Shown here piece by piece: positions 59,556-64,000 of a stretch of 64,000 nt of DNA. Every line of letters begins with the position of its first letter. Position 1 is the first letter of the stretch. Position numbers and translations under genes: made by a program. Location: contig JAFAHS010000068.1 of the NCBI GenBank assembly GCA_019237115.1, positions 1 to 64,000 on the forward strand, given 5' to 3'. Below the pieces are notes generated by a model. That model searched no databases and was not told where the DNA came from. It was given only the letters and a program-made list of their open reading frames with translations. This stretch comes from Deltaproteobacteria bacterium. GTDB lineage: Bacteria > Desulfobacterota > Binatia > Binatales > Binataceae.

Positions 59556-61010
59556 CTAGAACTCGTCCTGCTCTTCTGTTTCCTCCTTCTTTTTGGGGCG
59601 CAACGCGAATGCACTCAACGTTATTCCAAAAGCCAACGCCAGCCTGCCGAACGTGTCACCAATCAGGTCGTACACAGTCATTCCGGACCCGATCGGCACC
59701 TTCGCTTCCAGCTCTGCATAGGGTTGCTCCGAACTGCGTTCCTGGTCGAGCACCCGGCCATAAGAATCGCTGATCGTAAGAAATCCGTCTCGCGCGGCGC
59801 GCACGATGGAGTAGCCGCCCTCAATTCCACGCAGGACCGCAACGCGAGAATGCGCCCAGGCGTCGTGTCCGAAAGTCCCATCCCGGGACCAGCATCAAAC
59901 GCACACTTGCTCGCCCGTAGCCGCGTCCTAGTCGCGGAAAATCCATGTCTTGGCTAATCGCGATTCCGGTCAGGGTGTCCTCTACGATCCTGACGATCCT
60001 TATGTGTCCGGGAACGAGCGCATGCTCGAAACCCCGGAGCAGGTGACGTTTGGAATAGTCTCCACCCAATATTCCAGTGGGGCTCAACAACCATGCACAA
60101 TTTTCCGTGTGACCCGGAGCAGCGACAGTGACCCCACCAACAAGTAGATCTTTTTGCCCTCAGCAAAACGGTCGAGAGCATCATGCATCGACTCGGCCTG
60201 GGCCGGGGTCAACGGAGCGATCTTTGCCGGCAGGACCACGACGACTGCGCCGCGGCGCACCACGTCGTCGATTCCGGTCCTGTAGGTGGCCCACAGTGGT
60301 GCGTCGATGGAATTGGCCTCGACGTTGGACCGCGTGTCCTGCACTACCAGGCCGATTGGTATCTGGCGCTGGCGCGGCGCGACCGCCAGTCGCACGTAGC
60401 CAAACGCCAGCGCCACCAACACCATGCCTGCATGCAACTGCATGGCTCCTGCGAAATTGACCTTCCAGCGAGCCCTGGTACCACGCAATCGCCCAGATCG
60501 ACGCGAACCGGTTCACGATGAACACGATGCCGCTCTTCCGGAAAGCGAAGCGATTTGAATCACGTGGATGGCGTTCATTTGACTTAAGGCCACGCTGCCC
60601 ACCGAGCCGTGAGCGGAAAATGAACTTTCCAGCATATCGAAGCCCGCCGTCAGCGCGGGATACACAAAGATGGAGAGCCAGTGACCCCACTGCACCACCG
60701 CGTATCGCGCCAGGCTGACGGTGACTGCGAGGGTCAACGCCCGCTCGAGCGAGGCCATCAGCGCCGCAAGCGGCTCGCTGACCTGAAGGTAGTACAGGGT
60801 TGTGCTGAGGCTTCCGATCAGCCCCGCAATCACCGCTAGCTTTACGGTCTCGCGCGGTGGCGCCGAAAATGACGCCGCGAGCAGAGGCGTCGCCGCAATC
60901 CAGGCGATTGGCCACCACGGATGGAGGCCCGTGGCGATCGCAATCATGACGCCCGAGCCGATGGCTGCAACAATGCGCGGGCGCGACGTGTCGAACGAAG
61001 GGATCATCAT
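59556..61010 (-). pseudogene. Apolipoprotein N-acyltransferase/CN-hydrolase gene, multiply frameshifted
   Basis: The N-terminal half (61010-60530) has at least four membrane helices (IVAAIGSGVMIAIATGLHPW, WPIAWIAATPLLAASFSAPP, TALTAGFDMLESSF-like). The CN-hydrolase half follows in other frames: LLSPTGILGGDYSKRHLLRG, IAISQDMDFPRLGRGYGRAS, VRLMLVPGWDF and VAVLRGIEGGYSIVRAARDG (partly out of frame). Shifts occur near 60535, 60495, 60100 and 59890. The catalytic Cys position, normally ICKDMDF, reads ISQDMDF. It is dead both by frameshift and by active-site loss. Confidence 0.75.
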
Positions 61011-61210
61011 CGTATGAAAGATTTAACCAACTACCCGAGACGACGGCAGTGCGATTGCCGTCGTAAGGAGTAGCCGCTACCGGCAACTTCAGCTTCAATT
61101 TGCACCGCGGCGCATCCATCTGGCGGGTGGCGATCTATAAATGCCTTGCCGCATGCGCACCCCGACCAGCGGGCCGGGGCAAGGGTTTCGCGTGGGTGAC
61201 GATACAACCA

Positions 61211-61336
61211 AGTAACCTCGCCCCACGTGGGGCAAACCGTACCGAAAACGGCCATTTCCGGAAAGATCTGGGCGGAAAAAGCCAAGGTTCTTCGAGCTTT
61301 CTTAGGGGTTTCAGATCCCTGCTGCTCCAGCAAATC
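61211..61336 (+). repeat. att-like site C
   Basis: GCCCCACGTGGGGC (perfect palindrome) is followed about 75 bases later by GGTTTCAGATCCCTGCTGCTCCAGCAAAT, a changed form of the tRNA 3' end at sites A and B. Nothing resembling an integrase follows. It may be the far end of the 26.4-61.3 kb element. Confidence 0.5.
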
Positions 61337-61917
61337 TCGACCGCAATGCGCTTGCAGCGGAGGGGAGTTTTCTTGTGCGGCCATCAAGTGCGACGTACGT
61401 TGGGTACGAAAATCAAGTTCTGGTGGTCACGCTCAAACGGTGACTTCAAAAGAGCTTGCTGAAATGAGCCCACGGGTGGCACGCGCGAGGATGGTCCAGG
61501 GACCCCGGCATGAGTGTGAACGTGATGCGTGTGTGACGATCGCGGAATCAAGTGATGGTATGCCAAGTGCTTAGGGCATTGTTTGAAATGACGCCGGACC
61601 TTGCGGTCGGCTGGAGAGGTTGAGCGAGCCGACGAAGTTACCCGTCGGGAAAGAAAATCCGGGCGCATGTAGAAAATTCCGTGGTCGGACTCGTTTGATT
61701 GAAGAAATCAAACAAATCAAGCGGACGATTCCCTGGGAGAGCTTATCAGCGTTTCCCATCCAGAGCGGGCCACCGTGCCCCCTTTTGGTATCTTCGTGTG
61801 TCCCAAAAATTGTACCCTTCCTTATGTCGCAGCGGGTTTCTTAATAGCGCTCACAGGATGCGAGAGGGCCTCAAGCTCTTCTCCACCTAGAGTCGAGAAA
61901 AAGGTGAGTATAGAAAA
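61337..61917. other. No gene recognised
   Basis: The 580 bases between att-like site C and the glutathione transferase hold no frame with a known motif. A polypurine stretch (GAAGAAATCAAACAAATCAA) occurs at about 61700. Confidence 0.35.
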
Positions 61918-62784
61918 ATGAGCGAGTACATCCCCCCTAAAGTTTGGACGTGGAACAAGGCGAGCGGCGGCCGGTTCGCAAGTATCAACCGCCCTATCGC
62001 GGGGCCGACTCACGACAAGGAGCTGAGCGTAGGGCGCCACCCCCTCCAGCTCTATTCGCTCGGCACCCCGAACGGCGTGAAAGTCACGATAATGTTGGAG
62101 GAACTTCTGGCCCTCGGGCACAGTGGCGCAGAGTACGATGCATGGCTGATTAATATCGGAGCCGGCGACCAGTTTGGTAGCGGTTTCGTTGCGGTAAACC
62201 CGAACTCCAAGATCCCGGCACTGGTGGATCGCAGCGGTCCCACGCCGATCCGTGTTTTCGAGTCCGGCGCCATCCTGCTGTATCTCGCCGAGAAGTTCAG
62301 CGCATTCCTGCCAACCGAGGTCGGCGTACGCGCCGAATGCCTGTCATGGCTGTTCTGGCAGATGGGAAGCGCACCATATCTGGGTGGCGGCTTCGGACAC
62401 TTCTACGCCTATGCTCCGGAGAAGATCGAATATGCAATCGATCGGTACGCCATGGAGGTGAAGCGACAACTCGACGTGATCGACCGTCGCCTCGCACAGA
62501 ATGAGTATATGGCGGGGAGCACCTATACGATCGCCGATATGGCCATCTACCCTTGGTATGGTGCGCTCGCAAACGGCGAATTGTATGGAGCAGCCGAGTT
62601 CCTGAGCGCGCAGGACTACAAGAACGTGCAGCGCTGGGCTGACGCGCTCAAGGCGCGCCCGGCCGTGAGGCGAGGACGGATGGTCAATCGCGTTTTCGGA
62701 GAGCCGTCGAGCCAGTTGCACGAACGCCACGACGCGAGTGATTTCGACACCAAAACGCAGGACAGGATCGCAGCGGGAGGCTGA
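61918..62784 (+). CDS. yghU: YghU-like glutathione S-transferase/disulfide reductase
   Basis: The 288-residue protein starts MSEYIPPKVWTWNKASGGRF and has an N-terminal thioredoxin domain (HPLQLYSLGTPNGVKVTIML, NPNSKIPALVDRSG, FESGAILLYLAEKF) and a C-terminal helical domain (LGGGFGHFYAYAPEKIEYAI, YTIADMAIYPWYGALA). TxNGxKV and ESGAILxYLxxK are typical of YghU, a disulfide-bond oxidoreductase of the Nu class that uses glutathione. AAAAGGTGA precedes the ATG. The gene is intact. Confidence 0.9.
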   Translation: MSEYIPPKVWTWNKASGGRFASINRPIAGPTHDKELSVGRHPLQLYSLGTPNGVKVTIMLEELLALGHSGAEYDAWLINIGAGDQFGSGFVAVNPNSKIPALVDRSGPTPIRVFESGAILLYLAEKFSAFLPTEVGVRAECLSWLFWQMGSAPYLGGGFGHFYAYAPEKIEYAIDRYAMEVKRQLDVIDRRLAQNEYMAGSTYTIADMAIYPWYGALANGELYGAAEFLSAQDYKNVQRWADALKARPAVRRGRMVNRVFGEPSSQLHERHDASDFDTKTQDRIAAGG

Positions 62785-63005
62785 GCATTCAATCGGGCGG
62801 CGCGAAGGATTTGTGCGGGCTGTCTTCGTGCACTCAAACGAAAGCGACTACGATGACGCTCGAGCGCTAGCTCCCAGTTCGTTTAGATAGCTGCGTTTGG
62901 GTCTCTGTGGAAATGCTTCCATGACGGCAAATCTTGGCGCCGCAAGATAACGATCGTCCCAACTTCGCAGATTGCCAGATCTCAAATGACGAAAGGAGAT
63001 CACTA

Positions 63006-63482
63006 ATGAGCGAGAAGGAAGTGCTCGAAAAGCTCCCGGCAGAGATGCCGAAGTGGATTAGGGACCATGTGGAATTGTATCTATCCGATCCCGACAAGGC
63101 ACATCTGTGGGATTCGACCATAGGCGGCGGGCCCGGCCCGTTGCCGACACTGCTTCTCATCGCGCGCGGCGCGAAGAGTGGCAAGCTCCGACCGCTGCCG
63201 CTTCTCTATCAGGAGATGGATGGGAAATACCTCATCATCGGCTCGAAGGGTGGCGCTCCGACGCATCCGGGCTGGTACGTGAATCTGAAGGCGAATCCAG
63301 AGTGCGAAATCCGGGTCGGCTCAAAAAGGATGCGCGCCCGTGCCCGCACGGCGAGCGGCGAGGAACGAACGCGCGGCTGGAATAAGATGGCGGCGATGTA
63401 TCCGCCCTACAACGACTACCAGAAGCGAGCGGGTTCGCGACAGATCCCGGTGGTAGTTCTTGAGCCGACCGGCCCGGCATGA
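63006..63482 (+). CDS. Deazaflavin (F420)-dependent nitroreductase-family protein
   Basis: The 158-residue protein reads GPGPLPTLLLIARGAKSGKL, RPLPLLYQEMDGKYLIIGSK and GGAPTHPGWYVNLKANPECE, then IRVGSKRMRARARTA. TxGAKSGKxRxxPLxY and GGAPxHPxWYxNLxANP are diagnostic of the Ddn family, which uses F420H2 to reduce quinones or nitroimidazoles. AAAGGAG lies 7 bases before the ATG at 63006. A longer frame to 62934 is not needed. The gene is intact. Confidence 0.9.
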   Translation: MSEKEVLEKLPAEMPKWIRDHVELYLSDPDKAHLWDSTIGGGPGPLPTLLLIARGAKSGKLRPLPLLYQEMDGKYLIIGSKGGAPTHPGWYVNLKANPECEIRVGSKRMRARARTASGEERTRGWNKMAAMYPPYNDYQKRAGSRQIPVVVLEPTGPA

Positions 63483-64000
63483 GCGTTCCACTTTGTAAAG
63501 GCGCGTTGAGAGCGCGCAACCAGAGTGGGACGGGTCTCTAGGGATGTGGTCGGGTATTCGCTGCGCCCCAACATAAGACGTCGTGCTCGACCTTCAAGTT
63601 TTGGAGCAAAACCGCTCCGTCGGGGGTTTGACTCGGTTCGACCAAAGAACGGAGTGGTCTTGGGAGCTCTGCACTACAGGATTGGAAACATCCGCCCATT
63701 TGTCCTCATCGGGAAATTAAATGGGCGGACCCCGGAGCCTCCGTCGCGGAACGGTTTGGCTCTTTTCACCCGGGTCAGGCCCGACGTATAAACAACGAGA
63801 CGGGGACCTGCCCGTCCGCTATGCTCCTGCCGATTCTGCAACGGGCAGCGAACTCTCCAAAAGGCCATTCGCTTCGAAGAACCAGGAAACAGATCCAGCG
63901 AACGCGGCGAAGATCTGCAGAATGGGTACTAACCAGGCGCAAGCAGCAGTCGATTTCGAGGAGCTTCTGGGCGACTTGTCCTCTTCGTTCGTTCGCAGTT
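63483..64000. other. No gene recognised to the window edge
   Basis: About 520 bases hold only short frames and no motif. The last 200 bases could belong to a gene that continues outside, but nothing can be assigned. Confidence 0.35.

Noticed and set aside
60181..61119. 312-codon minus-strand frame overlapping the acyltransferase remnant
   Set aside because: Mostly a mirror of the true frames; only about 25 codons (SGIVFIVNRFASIWAIAWYQ) belong to the broken acyltransferase gene.
20097..61336. The three inverted-repeat plus tRNA sites as a CRISPR or riboswitch
   Set aside because: There are only single hairpins with no repeat-spacer array, and the T-arm/CCA sequence explains them as att sites.

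Overview
The window looks like part of an accretion-type genomic island in a GC-rich soil or sediment bacterium. The gene content (deazaflavin/F420-type oxidoreductases, a luciferase-like monooxygenase remnant, phytanoyl-CoA dioxygenases, family III CoA-transferases, amidohydrolases, many toxin-antitoxin pairs, an S53 protease with a glycine-rich membrane tail) resembles uncultured lineages such as Binatota or other deltaproteobacteria-like groups. This is inference: no rRNA or complete tRNA gene was recognised to settle the taxonomy.

Left third (1-20 kb): a graveyard of mobile DNA with some intact genes. It holds an ssb pseudogene, an XRE regulator, a ParD/ParE-type pair, a frameshifted traD coupling-protein gene, an O-methyltransferase, fragments of a histidine kinase, dnaE2, istB (IS21) and IS481-type transposases, several tyrosine-recombinase remnants, a 382-bp direct repeat carrying a tRNA-Leu 5' half, and two tRNA-Val 3' halves. 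Intact genes include an amidohydrolase, an aldo/keto reductase, small NTF2-like and ABM-like proteins, a cluster of tiny paralogous membrane peptides (12.28-12.84 kb), and a two-gene SNF2/RapA-like helicase module (15.1-18.6 kb) followed by a VapBC-type pair.

Middle (20-61 kb): three related att-like sites (20.2, 26.4 and 61.3 kb), each the 3' end of a tRNA preceded by a GC-rich inverted repeat. The first two are followed by an integrase C-terminal remnant. They suggest tandem elements. The first (20.2-26.4 kb) carries a decayed XRE/ImmA module, an HSL esterase, an HsaA-like flavin hydroxylase and a MarR-controlled FAD monooxygenase. The second (26.4-61.3 kb) carries a cluster of carbohydrate-binding-module-like proteins with an amidohydrolase and a CBM48 esterase (26.9-31.7 kb). 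It also carries a TetR-linked oxygenase operon of two PhyH proteins, a diiron protein, an SDR and a truncated PPOX gene (31.9-37.9 kb), a molybdopterin/cytochrome b pair, a sigma-54-linked AhpD-DoxX-hydrolase operon (40.1-43.9 kb), a diheme peroxidase-like protein, an S53 protease, and many frameshifted oxidoreductase genes.

Right end (61-64 kb): a YghU-like glutathione transferase and a deazaflavin-dependent nitroreductase-family protein.

The most interesting items are the CBM-like cluster, which contains an apparently undescribed protein family; the helicase-zinc-ribbon operon; the repeated junctions of tRNA 3' halves with IS481 ends; and the tandem island architecture. All functions are inferred from sequence motifs read by eye.
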